Source: G963668345 sp965226215 (lineage in GTDB: Bacteria; Acidobacteriota; Terriglobia; Bryobacterales; UBA6623). From it: a DNA stretch of 64,000 nt. The stretch lies in assembly GCA_965226215.1 (NCBI GenBank), contig CBDDCH010000002.1, forward strand, positions 620,001 through 684,000. Reading direction: 5' to 3'. This document shows positions 27,377-35,047 of the stretch, piece by piece (position 1 is the first letter of the stretch; every line of letters begins with the position of its first letter). A model generated the notes under the pieces. That model saw only the letters and a list, made by a program, of their open reading frames with translations. It was not told the DNA's origin and did not search any database. A program made the position numbers and the translations under genes.

Positions 27377-28234
27377 ATGCCAAAGTACTCTAGGACGTCT
27401 GGAGAATTTGGGGATTTTGGAATTCCGCAAGGGCTGGGTAAAAAGATCGCGGTTATCGGGGTCGTGCTTGCCTGCCTCATTGTGGTAGCGGGAAGCACCG
27501 GGATAGTCGGCGCGGGAGAACGAGGCGTCTTGCTGCGTTTCGGAGCCGTGACCGAGACGATCAAAGATGAAGGTCTCTATTTCAAGATTCCTTTCGCTGA
27601 GGAGGTGCGTCTGATGTCAACCCAGCTTCAGAAATACACCGCTTCTACCGGCTCTTCCAGCAAGGACTTGCAACTGGTTACCACAGAAGTCACCTTGAAC
27701 TACCAGTTGAATGCCGACAGCGTGCCGGAAATTTATCGCACAATGCGGCAGGATTATGAAAACCGGGTCATTCAGCCGTACATGCAGGAAGCGGTTAAAT
27801 CTACCACGGCCGATTTCACCGCCGAGGAGTTGATCACACAGAGGCCACAGGTTAAAGAGGAACTTCAAAATTTGATGACGGAAAGGTTAGCTCCCCTTGG
27901 TATCGTAGTTATAGAACTCTCCATCACGGACTTTCAGTTCTCGGTAACCTTCCAGCAGTCCATCGAGGCAAAGGTGAAAGCGGTCCAAGAGGCTCTGGAG
28001 GCAGAGAACGCCTTGAGACGGGTGGAATTTGAAGCGCAACAGGCAATCACCAGAGCCAAAGCTGAAGCCAAGGGACTGGAGCTCCAAAAAGCACAGATAA
28101 CGGAGCAGTTACTGGCCTTGCGGCGAATCGAGGTTCAGGGACGCGCTATAGACAAATGGAATGGGGTGATGCCCACAGTGGTCACCAGCGGGGGACCAGT
28201 GCCAATGTTGGACGTGTTTAGCGGACGGCAGTAA
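27377..28234 (+). CDS. SPFH/prohibitin-family membrane protein
   Basis: A 285-residue protein with one N-terminal membrane anchor (residues about 22-46), an SPFH/Band 7 domain (GERGVLLRFGAVTETIKDEGLYFKIPFAEEV), and a C-terminal coiled coil rich in Glu/Ala (EALEAENALRRVEFEAQQAITRAKAEAKGLE). This is the HflC/prohibitin layout; such proteins form large membrane scaffolds and often restrain FtsH-type proteases. No HflK partner is adjacent. The ribosome binding site AAAAGGAGG, 6 bases from the ATG, is the strongest in the region. It stands among mobile-element remnants, so it may be imported. Confidence 0.9.
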   Translation: MPKYSRTSGEFGDFGIPQGLGKKIAVIGVVLACLIVVAGSTGIVGAGERGVLLRFGAVTETIKDEGLYFKIPFAEEVRLMSTQLQKYTASTGSSSKDLQLVTTEVTLNYQLNADSVPEIYRTMRQDYENRVIQPYMQEAVKSTTADFTAEELITQRPQVKEELQNLMTERLAPLGIVVIELSITDFQFSVTFQQSIEAKVKAVQEALEAENALRRVEFEAQQAITRAKAEAKGLELQKAQITEQLLALRRIEVQGRAIDKWNGVMPTVVTSGGPVPMLDVFSGRQ

Positions 28235-28271
28235 AGCAACGATTGCTCATCCGGCCCGACACGGTCGTGAG

Positions 28272-28352
28272 GTCGATTTTCAAGGCTCGCGGGTTACTTC
28301 CGACGGTGGCTTAATCCTGGTTCGTGAGTTGGACGAACGCCTCGGGCTCGCT
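28272..28352 (+). pseudogene. N-terminal fragment of an IS1380 transposase
   Basis: Translates as VDFQGSRVTSDGGLILVREL and on to DERLGLA, matching residues about 19-45 of the complete IS1380 transposase with one change. Nothing upstream or downstream continues it. The match is at protein level over a 27-codon stretch, with nucleotide divergence, so it is an older or different copy. Just after it, the minus strand reads VPKSVTLDPDMWIL, which may be the tail of another lost gene. Confidence 0.75.
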
Positions 28353-28498
28353 TCACCTTCTTTGTGCTCGTCTCCTTCGAGAGAATCCACATGTCCGGAT
28401 CCAGCGTCACGCTCTTGGGCACCGCGGGAAGTGGCAGGGCGCGGTTGCAGGGGGTGTTCGCCCGGAGAGGGAGTTTTTGCTGTAAAGTTTTGGGAGCG

Positions 28499-28990
28499 AT
28501 GAGGAAGTCACTGGCTGAATCCGAGCGAGAAGAGCTACTGGCTGAGCTGACCGAGGCCCACAACGTGGTTTCGAAGGTGCTATCGGAGCTACGCAGCCGG
28601 TATTCGGTGAAATCGCCCACGATGAAAGCCGCCATAAAAGCGGAATGGGCGGTGTTTCACCTCAAGCGGGAGTTGCTCAGGATGGACGTAGAGAAAACGC
28701 CGCCGAGGACACCGCTGCCGAAGGTTCAGCGAGGAGGGAAAGTGGTGGATGTGGAAGAGCTGCAAGGCGGCCCAGAGCGCCTATCTCGACAACGGCGGCA
28801 TCGCTGCCCACGAGTCCCCCGCGGACCAGCAAGCTGTACGATAGGACCGGCAACGAGATCACGCTCGACGAGTTCTGTCGAGCATCGCTTTTGTGGCTTA
28901 CTGAACGGTCTTTTTGCTGTTGGCTGCTACTACTTTGGCAATGTTCTCGATGTCCTATTTGGAGAGAACCCAATGGTACAGCAAGGGTAG
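28499..28990 (+). CDS. Uncertain small protein, C-terminal part probably out of frame
   Basis: MRKSLAESEREELLAELTEA and the following SKVLSELRSRYSVKSPTMKAAI look like a helical protein, with a plausible ribosome binding site (GGGAG) before the ATG. From about codon 87 the frame runs across a tyrosine-recombinase remnant in another frame, so the last 75 residues are unlikely to be native. No family is recognised. It may be a real gene truncated by fusion. Confidence 0.35.
   Translation: MRKSLAESEREELLAELTEAHNVVSKVLSELRSRYSVKSPTMKAAIKAEWAVFHLKRELLRMDVEKTPPRTPLPKVQRGGKVVDVEELQGGPERLSRQRRHRCPRVPRGPASCTIGPATRSRSTSSVEHRFCGLLNGLFAVGCYYFGNVLDVLFGENPMVQQG
28761..28882 (+). pseudogene. C-terminal remnant of a tyrosine recombinase
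   Basis: AYLDNGGIAAHES in one frame continues, after one extra C in a CCCCC run, as PRTSKLYDRTGNEITLDEF. The block HESPRTTKLYDRTxDEITLxE containing the catalytic tyrosine is typical of the ends of XerC/integrase-like recombinases. Only this end survives. Confidence 0.7.
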
Positions 28991-29002
28991 GGGGCAGCCA
29001 CC

Positions 29003-29242
29003 ATGACAGACCTTGAGGTAGTGCTCTCCCAGATTGAGAGTCTTGAGAGCGAGCGTGAAAAATTAAGGAGAGACAGTGTTCATGCCGCAAAAGATCGATG
29101 GCTAGCGGAGCTGGAACACGAGCTGGCGGCGCTGCGATCCAAGGCGGATGCTCTGAGGAAAAGAGGCACGAGCACTGCGAGCAGGAGAGGGGAATCTAGG
29201 AGTGGATCGGAAGGCAAGCTTGGCGAGAAAGAAGATTCATGA
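29003..29242 (+). CDS. Small coiled-coil protein
   Basis: A 79-residue, highly charged protein (MTDLEVVLSQIESLESEREK, later ELEHELAALRSKADALRKRG) with heptad-like leucines and a serine-rich tail. No family assigned. A GGGGGCAG stretch precedes the ATG. It may be genuine, but length and composition give weak support. Confidence 0.45.
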   Translation: MTDLEVVLSQIESLESEREKLRRDSVHAAKDRWLAELEHELAALRSKADALRKRGTSTASRRGESRSGSEGKLGEKEDS

Positions 29243-29411
29243 AGCTTACACGAACCGCGGTGCATGCTACACACAGCTGGGTGAATAATGACAGGGCGCT
29301 GGCTGACTTTACGGCAGCGCTAGAAACTGGAGCCTGCAATTCGAAAGATGGTTTTCTTTGCCTTCCCGAGCTCGGCGAGCGCCTGGTACGTCGCCGATTT
29401 CGTGCAGAATC

Positions 29412-29915
29412 CTACGGTGACAACTGGGGCTCAGGCCTCCTTAGCGTAGGTTTTCGGGTTACTAATGTTTTTTTCATGGCATCCGAAGCAGCTGGACCAG
29501 CTTTGGCCATGTACCGCTTGAAACGGCCCGCGGCTACTTGGGTCTGCGGTGTCTGGCGGACCAGGTCGTCGAGGCTCCGAGAAAGGTTGGTCTTTTCATC
29601 GTCGGTGAGGTTATCGAGGTCCTGAACTAGATCTTTTGCCGCTGAAAGACCTCGCTCTGTCCAGAGATAAGGCTTACCGCAGTGCTGGCAGAACGAGGGG
29701 CTGAAGTACTCTCCGGTGGGATGGTCAGGGCTTGCATACTCGGAGGCTCGGTAGGAGCCTTGAATTGGGTTCTGGCAATTCCAATTCTGACAACGATCAA
29801 TGACGATCTCGCCACATTGAGGACAGTAATCCCGATTGTGGTCGGGTTGCCACGTGGCTTGTGAATTGACCACATGCCCGTTCTGGCAGATTTGAGCTTT
29901 GTCGTATTCACCCAT
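29412..29915 (-). CDS. DUF2321 family zinc-ribbon protein
   Basis: A 167-residue protein that begins MGEYDKAQICQNGHVVNS. Pairs of cysteines follow in YCPQCGEIVIDRCQNWNCQNPI and SFCQHCGKPYLWTERGL, consistent with zinc ribbons. The C-terminal helical part includes LDNLTDDEKTNLSRSLDDLV and QTPQTQVAAGRFKRY. This order fits DUF2321, whose function is unknown. The ATG at 29915 matches the family start, so I reject the extension to 29960. The 170 bases upstream on the plus side (29243-29411) are not coding. Confidence 0.85.
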   Translation of the reverse strand: MGEYDKAQICQNGHVVNSQATWQPDHNRDYCPQCGEIVIDRCQNWNCQNPIQGSYRASEYASPDHPTGEYFSPSFCQHCGKPYLWTERGLSAAKDLVQDLDNLTDDEKTNLSRSLDDLVRQTPQTQVAAGRFKRYMAKAGPAASDAMKKTLVTRKPTLRRPEPQLSP

Positions 29916-29988
29916 GTTGGCGTGGCAGCCTCGGAGGGATGACTCCCAGCAATGAAACAAAATAGCTGTAGTGTCTACTCGTCGCCTT

Positions 29989-31182
29989 CTAGTTGGGTGA
30001 TTTTCCCCGGATCGCCTTGGCGTGAGCTTCCATCTGTACCGCCTCGGCCTCGCGGTTCATGTTGCGGAGCAGGGCGGCGTAGTTCTCTAAAGACGTGGCC
30101 ACGTTGGGATGCTCGGGTCCCAGGAGTTTCTCCCAGATCGCCAGGGAGCGCTGGTAGAACGGCTCGGCGACGGCGTATTTGCCTTGGGTGTAGTAGAGGA
30201 ATGCTAGGTTGTTGAGGCTGGTGGCTACGTGGGGGTGCTCCGGTCCCAGGGCTTTCTCCCGGATCGCCAGGGCGCGCTGGTAGAGTGGCTCGGCCTCGGT
30301 GTACTTGCTTTGGGTTCGGTAGAGCACCGCCAGGTTGTTGAGGCTGGTGGCTACGTTGGGGTGCTCGGGTCCCAGGACCTTCTCCCAGATCGCCAGGGAG
30401 CGCTGGTAGAACGGCTCGGCGACGGCGTATTTGCCTTGGTCGTCGTATAGCGCCGCCAGGTTGTTGAGGCTCATGGCTACGTCGGGGTGCTCGGGTCCCA
30501 GGGCTTTCTCATAGATCGCCAGGGAGCGCTCGTTGAGTGGCTCGGCCTCGGTGTACTTGCCTTGGGTGTAGTAGAGGAATGCTAGGTTGTTGAGGCTGGT
30601 AGCTACGTCGGGGTGGTCCGGTCCCAGGGCTTTCTCCCGGATCGCCAGGGCGCGTTGGTAGAGTGGCTCGGCCTCGGTGTACTTGCCTTGGGTGTAGTAG
30701 AGGAATGCTAGGTTGTTGAGGCTGGTGGCTACGTCGGGGTGGTCCGGTCCCAGGGCTTTCTCCCGGATCGCCAGGGCGCGCTGGTAGAGTGGCTCGGCCT
30801 CGGTGTACTTGCTTTGGGTGTAGTAGAGGAATGCTAGGTTGTTGAGGCTGGTGGCTACGTCGGGGTGGTCCGGTCCCAGGGCTTTCTCCCGGATCGCCAG
30901 GGCGCGCTGGTAGAGTGGCTCGGCCTCGGTGTACTTGCTTTGGGTTCGGTAGAGCACCGCCAGGTTGTTGAGGCTGGTGGCAAGGTGGGGGTCTTCTGGT
31001 CCAAAGTTTTCCGCTCCCTTGAGGGCAGCTGAGAAGTATTCCTCGGCTTCGCCATAGCGATCTTGTTGGTACGCTTGCAAGCCGGCGGCTGTGGACGTTT
31101 CCCAGGGCGTGGACTGGGCGGATGCGTGGGTAGACACCAACACCACACACAGAGGCGCAACTAGCCAGAAAGGTTTCGGCAT
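29989..31182 (-). CDS. Secreted tetratricopeptide repeat protein (kinesin-light-chain type)
   Basis: A 397-residue exported protein. Signal peptide MPKPFWLVAPLCVVLVSTHA is followed by eight tandem 42-residue TPR units of the kinesin-light-chain type (ATSLNNLAFLYYTQGKYTEA, then EPLYQRALAIREKALGPDHPDV). The units are nearly identical at DNA level over a 126-bp period, so copy number may vary by slippage or recombination. Such proteins are binding scaffolds; the partner is unknown. The IS256 copy B lies 100 bases upstream of its start and may have changed its promoter. Confidence 0.9.
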   Translation of the reverse strand: MPKPFWLVAPLCVVLVSTHASAQSTPWETSTAAGLQAYQQDRYGEAEEYFSAALKGAENFGPEDPHLATSLNNLAVLYRTQSKYTEAEPLYQRALAIREKALGPDHPDVATSLNNLAFLYYTQSKYTEAEPLYQRALAIREKALGPDHPDVATSLNNLAFLYYTQGKYTEAEPLYQRALAIREKALGPDHPDVATSLNNLAFLYYTQGKYTEAEPLNERSLAIYEKALGPEHPDVAMSLNNLAALYDDQGKYAVAEPFYQRSLAIWEKVLGPEHPNVATSLNNLAVLYRTQSKYTEAEPLYQRALAIREKALGPEHPHVATSLNNLAFLYYTQGKYAVAEPFYQRSLAIWEKLLGPEHPNVATSLENYAALLRNMNREAEAVQMEAHAKAIRGKSPN

Positions 31183-31281
31183 CCCCGTGTCTCCTGGTTT
31201 CCGGCGGAAAGCAAAGTAAACAAAATGACTGTTCTGTGGAAAAGAGTACAGGGGAATAGCCCCGTTTGCAAGGGTTTGGTG

Positions 31282-32695
31282 GAGATATTGTCAAATGTTG
31301 TGGATGGGCGAGGTCAGGCGGCGTTTTCCTGAACCATCAATCCATCCTTGAAAACCTTTCCCTCTAAGACATGAACAATCACTTCCGAACCGTTCAGGCG
31401 TCGCCAGTGGCGCTCGGCTTGGCGGGCCAGCATGAAGACCATCGTTAACGACGCTTCGCGGCTGCCACAACCCTTCGTTCGTCGCTGCCGCAAACGGACC
31501 GTCGCAAAGGTGGACTCGATCGGGTTCGTCGTCCGCAAGTGCCCCCAGTGCTCGGCCGGAAAGTCGTAGAAAGCCAGCAGCACTTGGCGGTCTTTTTCCA
31601 GGCACTCGACCGCTTTGGGGAACTTCTTCTCGTATAGGTTCTTGAAACGGTCCAGAGCGGCCTCCGCCGTCTGCCGACTCTGGGCAAGATAGATGTCGCG
31701 CAGCGCCTGCTTGGCTTTGCCCTGCATGCTCTGCGGCAGCTTATTGAGCACGTTGGCCGTCTTGTGGAGCCAGCAGCGTTGCTCACCGGTCGCCGGATAG
31801 ACTTTCCGCAGTGCCGCCCAAAACCCCATCGCTCCGTCGCCCACCGCCAACTTCGGCGGCAGCTCGAGCCCCTGCCGTTTCAAGTCCTCCAGCAACTCCT
31901 GCCACGACAGTTCGCTTTCGCGAAAGCCGTCGTGCACCGCCAGCAGTTGCTTGCGACCGTCTTCGAGTGCTCCCATCACAACCAGCAAACACTGCCGTTC
32001 ATCGTCCAGACGAACATTCGAGTAGATGCCATCGGCCCAAATGTAAACAAACCGCTGGCCGCTGAGGTCACGCTTTGACCAAGCCTCGTACTCGCGGCGC
32101 CAGACGTCTTTGAGACGCACCACCGTCGTCGCCGACAGGCCCGGAGCGTCGGGCCCCAGCAAGGCCTCCAGCACTTCGCTGAAATCGCCCGTCGAGATCC
32201 CTTTCAGGTACAACCAGGGGATCAACTCCTCCACACTCTTCGTGCGCCGCAGATACGGCGGCAGGATCTGGGAAGTGAAACGAAAGCGCCGGCCCTGCTC
32301 ATCGACTCGGCGATCGTCGACCCGCGGCGCCTGGATCTTCAGCTGACCCACGCCGCTGACGATGGTGCGCTCGCGGGCGTGACCGTTGCGCACCACCAGC
32401 CGCCGGCCGTCCTGGTCGACTTCGTGCTGATGCGTTTCGATGTAGGTGGTCACTTCGGCTTCCACGGCCTTGACGAGCATCTGGCGCGCTCCTTGGCGCA
32501 GCACCTCATCCAAGGGCGAGCGTTCCTTTCCATCAATGACTTGGGGGTTGACTTGACTGCTGCTCTCAGCAGCTTCACACTGACTCATGGCGTATCCTCC
32601 TTGTTCCTTTCCAGAAAACGATTGAGTTGCTTCCTCAATCGTCAGGATACGCCGCCTCCCCTCAGAGGCTCATCCACAACTTCTGGTTATAGCTC
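31282..32695 (-). mobile_element. IS256-family insertion sequence, copy B (intact)
   Basis: A 1414-bp element with the same inverted repeats as copy A and a perfect 9-bp target duplication GGTTTGGTG at 31273-31281 and 32696-32704. It lies about 100 bp upstream of the TPR-protein gene. Confidence 0.97.
31314..32588 (-). CDS. IS256 family transposase
   Basis: A 424-residue Mutator-type transposase. The DDE residues lie in YIWADGIYSNVR, LAVGDGAMGFWAAL and RTTNPIESTFATV. The complete frame has no defects. It differs from copy C at only two residues that I can see (VTTYIET versus VTAYIET, SEVLEA versus SEALEA) plus an Arg/Gln change at SGQxFVYI. Confidence 0.97.
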   Translation of the reverse strand: MSQCEAAESSSQVNPQVIDGKERSPLDEVLRQGARQMLVKAVEAEVTTYIETHQHEVDQDGRRLVVRNGHARERTIVSGVGQLKIQAPRVDDRRVDEQGRRFRFTSQILPPYLRRTKSVEELIPWLYLKGISTGDFSEVLEALLGPDAPGLSATTVVRLKDVWRREYEAWSKRDLSGQRFVYIWADGIYSNVRLDDERQCLLVVMGALEDGRKQLLAVHDGFRESELSWQELLEDLKRQGLELPPKLAVGDGAMGFWAALRKVYPATGEQRCWLHKTANVLNKLPQSMQGKAKQALRDIYLAQSRQTAEAALDRFKNLYEKKFPKAVECLEKDRQVLLAFYDFPAEHWGHLRTTNPIESTFATVRLRQRRTKGCGSREASLTMVFMLARQAERHWRRLNGSEVIVHVLEGKVFKDGLMVQENAA

Positions 32696-32796
32696 GGTTT
32701 GGTGGGGATAACAGGGGGTCGGTTTTGCACTGTAATGTTTACTTTGGCTCAGTGGGGGTGGTGGGGTAGGTCCCTGATCAGACTCGGTTTTGGCCC

Positions 32797-32950
32797 GTTC
32801 ACCGACTGGTTGCGGAGGCTCTTTGGCTACATTGCTGGATGCGAAGTTATTTCGAAGTTATTTCTCGGTAGCTGCGATTGTGAAGCAGGCCAAGTGGCCT
32901 GCGGAAATTGTATTTACCTATCTTGCTTGGAAGTCCCATGATCCCTCGCT
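32797..32950 (+). repeat. Dispersed segment, copy 1
   Basis: The block running from GGTTGCGGAGGCTCT through GCTGGATGCGAAGTTATTTC to GGCCTGCGGAAATTGTA recurs at 36288-36397. The following TTTACCTATC...GCAAGTCCC block recurs at 36519-36545, so the second copy carries about 120 extra bases. This copy has an 11-bp tandem duplication (GAAGTTATTTC). Both copies share one open frame (LLDAKLF...KQAKWPAEIV) but I cannot assign it. Confidence 0.7.
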
Positions 32951-33088
32951 GGTACGTCTGATCCAGCTAAGCTAGCCCAGAGCGTGGTGTCCCACTACCC
33001 TGAGGACCAGGCCTCGTCCGTGCCATTTATGAGCGCATACCCACGGCAGAACTTGGGAGAACTATACAAGGACTGCTGGCATGGGACG

Positions 33089-33259
33089 ATGCCGGTTGAC
33101 GAAAATCTCGCGAAGGCCAACGAGTTACTGAAAGAGGCTAGACGGCTGCTTCTACAAGAGAAGGCACAAGAGTGTGTAGGGTTGGTGGATGGGGCCTTGG
33201 CACGAGTTGAAAGGGTGATAGCCGCTTTGGCCCAATACAGCAAGGGCCAAGCTAAATAA
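33089..33259 (+). CDS. Possible small helical protein
   Basis: MPVDENLAKANELLKEARRL and the following sequence form an amphipathic, likely coiled, 56-residue peptide ending in SKGQAK. The frame is open from a GTG at 32984. No family is recognised and the ribosome binding site is weak. Its 3' end touches an etfB remnant on the other strand. Confidence 0.3.
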   Translation: MPVDENLAKANELLKEARRLLLQEKAQECVGLVDGALARVERVIAALAQYSKGQAK

Positions 33260-33410
33260 ACCAGTGGTCGTTCAGCGTAAAGCAATAAAGCTCCCATAGC
33301 GGAGCCGTTTTGTCCACCAGACCAAACTCTCGGATCCAGTGGCCGCTTTCCTCCACTCGGATCGTCGAATCCCCAGCCGCTACTTGCTTGAGGCAAACGA
33401 AGGTTTTCAC
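33252..33410 (-). pseudogene. etfB: N-terminal remnant of electron transfer flavoprotein beta subunit
   Basis: GTG-initiated VKTFVCLKQVAAGDSTIRVE and the following SGHWIREFGL match the start of EtfB (KxxVCxKQVPxTDxxIR...WI). After about 33 residues the similarity stops and the frame ends in unrelated sequence. Only the first eighth of the gene survives. It lies just 3' of fabF on the same strand, so it may mark the start of an operon lost by deletion. Confidence 0.55.
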
Positions 33411-33495
33411 CCTGACCCAACGCCTTCGGTAGGATCCGCCGGCCCCTTTTTGACCTCGAACGAACCGGTAGCCGCCCGGTACTCGCTGCTGCCAC

Positions 33496-34743
33496 TCACG
33501 AGTCGTCGGTGTAACGCCTGAAAACGAGCGCGCCGTTGGTGCCACCGAAACCGAAGGAGTTCGTCAACGCGTATTCTATCTCCATGGCCCGCGACTGATG
33601 AGGAACGAAGTCGAGATCGCATTCGGGGTCGGGGTTGAAATGGTTAATAGTCGGAGGAGCAACCTGATCACGCAGCGCCAAGGCTACGATACCGGCCTCG
33701 AGTCCTCCCGCACCTCCTAACAGGTGTCCGGTCATCGATTTGGTCGAGCTGACAGCCAGTTTGTAGGCGTGATCGCCAAACGTTTTCTTGATGCCCTGCG
33801 ACTCGACGCGATCGCCCACCGGGGTCGAGGTTCCATGCGCATTGATGTAACTGATTTGCTCTGGCGAGATCCCGGCGTCCTGGATGGCATTCATCATCAC
33901 GCGGCAAGCGCCATCTCCATCCTCGGGAGGGGAAGTAATATGGTGGGCGTCGCCGCTCATGCCGTAACCGACGAGCTCGGCCAGAATCGGCGCGCCCCGC
34001 CGCAGGGCAAAATCAAGGCCCTCCAAAAGGAGGATTCCGGCTCCTTCCCCGACGACGAAACCGTCCCTCTCGGTGTCCCAAGGGCGGGAGGCGTGCGCGG
34101 GATCATCGTTGCGGGTCGAGAGGGCCTTCATTGCCGCAAACCCCCCGACACCCATCGGCGTGATGGCCGCCTCGGTACCACCACAGATCATTACGTCCGC
34201 TTCGGCGCGTGCGATGATGCGAAACGAGTCCCCCACCGCGTGCGCGCCCGTCGTACAGGCCGTCGCGGTGGCGGAATTGGGACCCTTGGCGCCCGTCCGG
34301 ATCGACACCTGGCCCGAGGCCAAATTCACGATACTGCCAGGGATAAAAAAAGGCGAGATCCTGCCCGGCCCACCTTCCAGTAGCGCGCGGTGCTCCCGTT
34401 CGATAACGTCGAACCCGCCGATGCCGCTGCCAATATAGACCCCAACTCGCTCGGCGACGGCAGGGGTAATCGCAAGCCCTGAAGCTCTGAGAGCGAACTC
34501 CGCGCCGGCGATCCCAAAAAAGATGAATCGCCCCATCTTCTTGACGTCTCTCTTGGCCACATAGTCGAGGGGATCGAAGCGCTTCACTTCGCCGGCGATC
34601 CGACAGGGGAAACCCTCGGGGTCAAACAGCGTGATGGGGCCGATGCCGTTGCGGCCTTCGCGAAGGGCCTGCCAGGTCTCTTCCGTTCCGATCCCCACCG
34701 GAGACAGCAGACCGACCCCGGTAACCACCACCCTTCGCGACAA
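33496..34743 (-). CDS. fabF: 3-oxoacyl-[acyl-carrier-protein] synthase II
   Basis: A 415-residue condensing enzyme that elongates acyl-ACP with malonyl-ACP in fatty acid synthesis. The N-terminus RRVVVTGVGLLSPVGIG is typical. The catalytic triad is visible: Cys in TATACTTGAHAVGDSF, His in INAHGTSTPVGD, and His in KSMTGHLLGGAGGLEA. The C-terminus NSFGFGGTNGALVFRR is conserved. It follows the acyl carrier protein gene by 39 bases on the same strand, the standard acpP-fabF arrangement. Confidence 0.97.
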   Translation of the reverse strand: MSRRVVVTGVGLLSPVGIGTEETWQALREGRNGIGPITLFDPEGFPCRIAGEVKRFDPLDYVAKRDVKKMGRFIFFGIAGAEFALRASGLAITPAVAERVGVYIGSGIGGFDVIEREHRALLEGGPGRISPFFIPGSIVNLASGQVSIRTGAKGPNSATATACTTGAHAVGDSFRIIARAEADVMICGGTEAAITPMGVGGFAAMKALSTRNDDPAHASRPWDTERDGFVVGEGAGILLLEGLDFALRRGAPILAELVGYGMSGDAHHITSPPEDGDGACRVMMNAIQDAGISPEQISYINAHGTSTPVGDRVESQGIKKTFGDHAYKLAVSSTKSMTGHLLGGAGGLEAGIVALALRDQVAPPTINHFNPDPECDLDFVPHQSRAMEIEYALTNSFGFGGTNGALVFRRYTDDS

Positions 34744-34782
34744 TCTAGTTCCCGCCTATCCGCCGCCAGTTACGAACGGCAT

Positions 34783-35004
34783 TCACTTCTTCTTGATGCT
34801 GCTTTCCACGTACTTGATGGCGTCGTCCACCGTTCTGATTTTTTCGGCCTGCTCGTCTGGGATGTCGATACTGAACGCTTCTTCGAGCGCCATGACCAGC
34901 TCTACGATGTCGAGTGAATCGGCACCGAGCGCTTCGACGAACGAAGCGTCTCGCGTCACTTCGGATTCCTCGACACTTAGCTGTTCACAAATAATTTTCT
35001 TCAC
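34783..35004 (-). CDS. acpP: Acyl carrier protein
   Basis: A small acidic four-helix protein carrying acyl chains on 4'-phosphopantetheine. The attachment Ser is in GADSLDIVELVMALEE, and the sequence ends in DDAIKYVESSIKKK. The start is uncertain: GTG at 35004 gives 73 residues, slightly short of the usual 77-80. The open frame continues upstream with EQQ before it, but no ATG or other good start lies close. It is in the acpP-fabF operon. Confidence 0.92.
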   Translation of the reverse strand: MKKIICEQLSVEESEVTRDASFVEALGADSLDIVELVMALEEAFSIDIPDEQAEKIRTVDDAIKYVESSIKKK

Positions 35005-35047
35005 CTGCTGCTCAAGGCATCTGACACGGCGCGAACTATGACGCCCT

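Noticed and set aside
28358..28440. M1 peptidase tail on the minus strand (VPKSVTLDPDMWIL)
   Set aside because: The resemblance is to a short C-terminal block only; not enough for a separate feature.
29003..29915. Toxin-antitoxin pair formed by the small coiled-coil protein and DUF2321
   Set aside because: The genes are convergent, not cotranscribed, and neither belongs to a known toxin or antitoxin family.
30000..31100. CRISPR-like array from regular repeats
   Set aside because: The 126-bp period is in-frame TPR coding sequence without spacers.
22396..33300. A defence or phage island
   Set aside because: No restriction, retron, CBASS, toxin or phage structural gene is recognisable; the stretch is better explained as decayed mobile elements with a few accessory genes.
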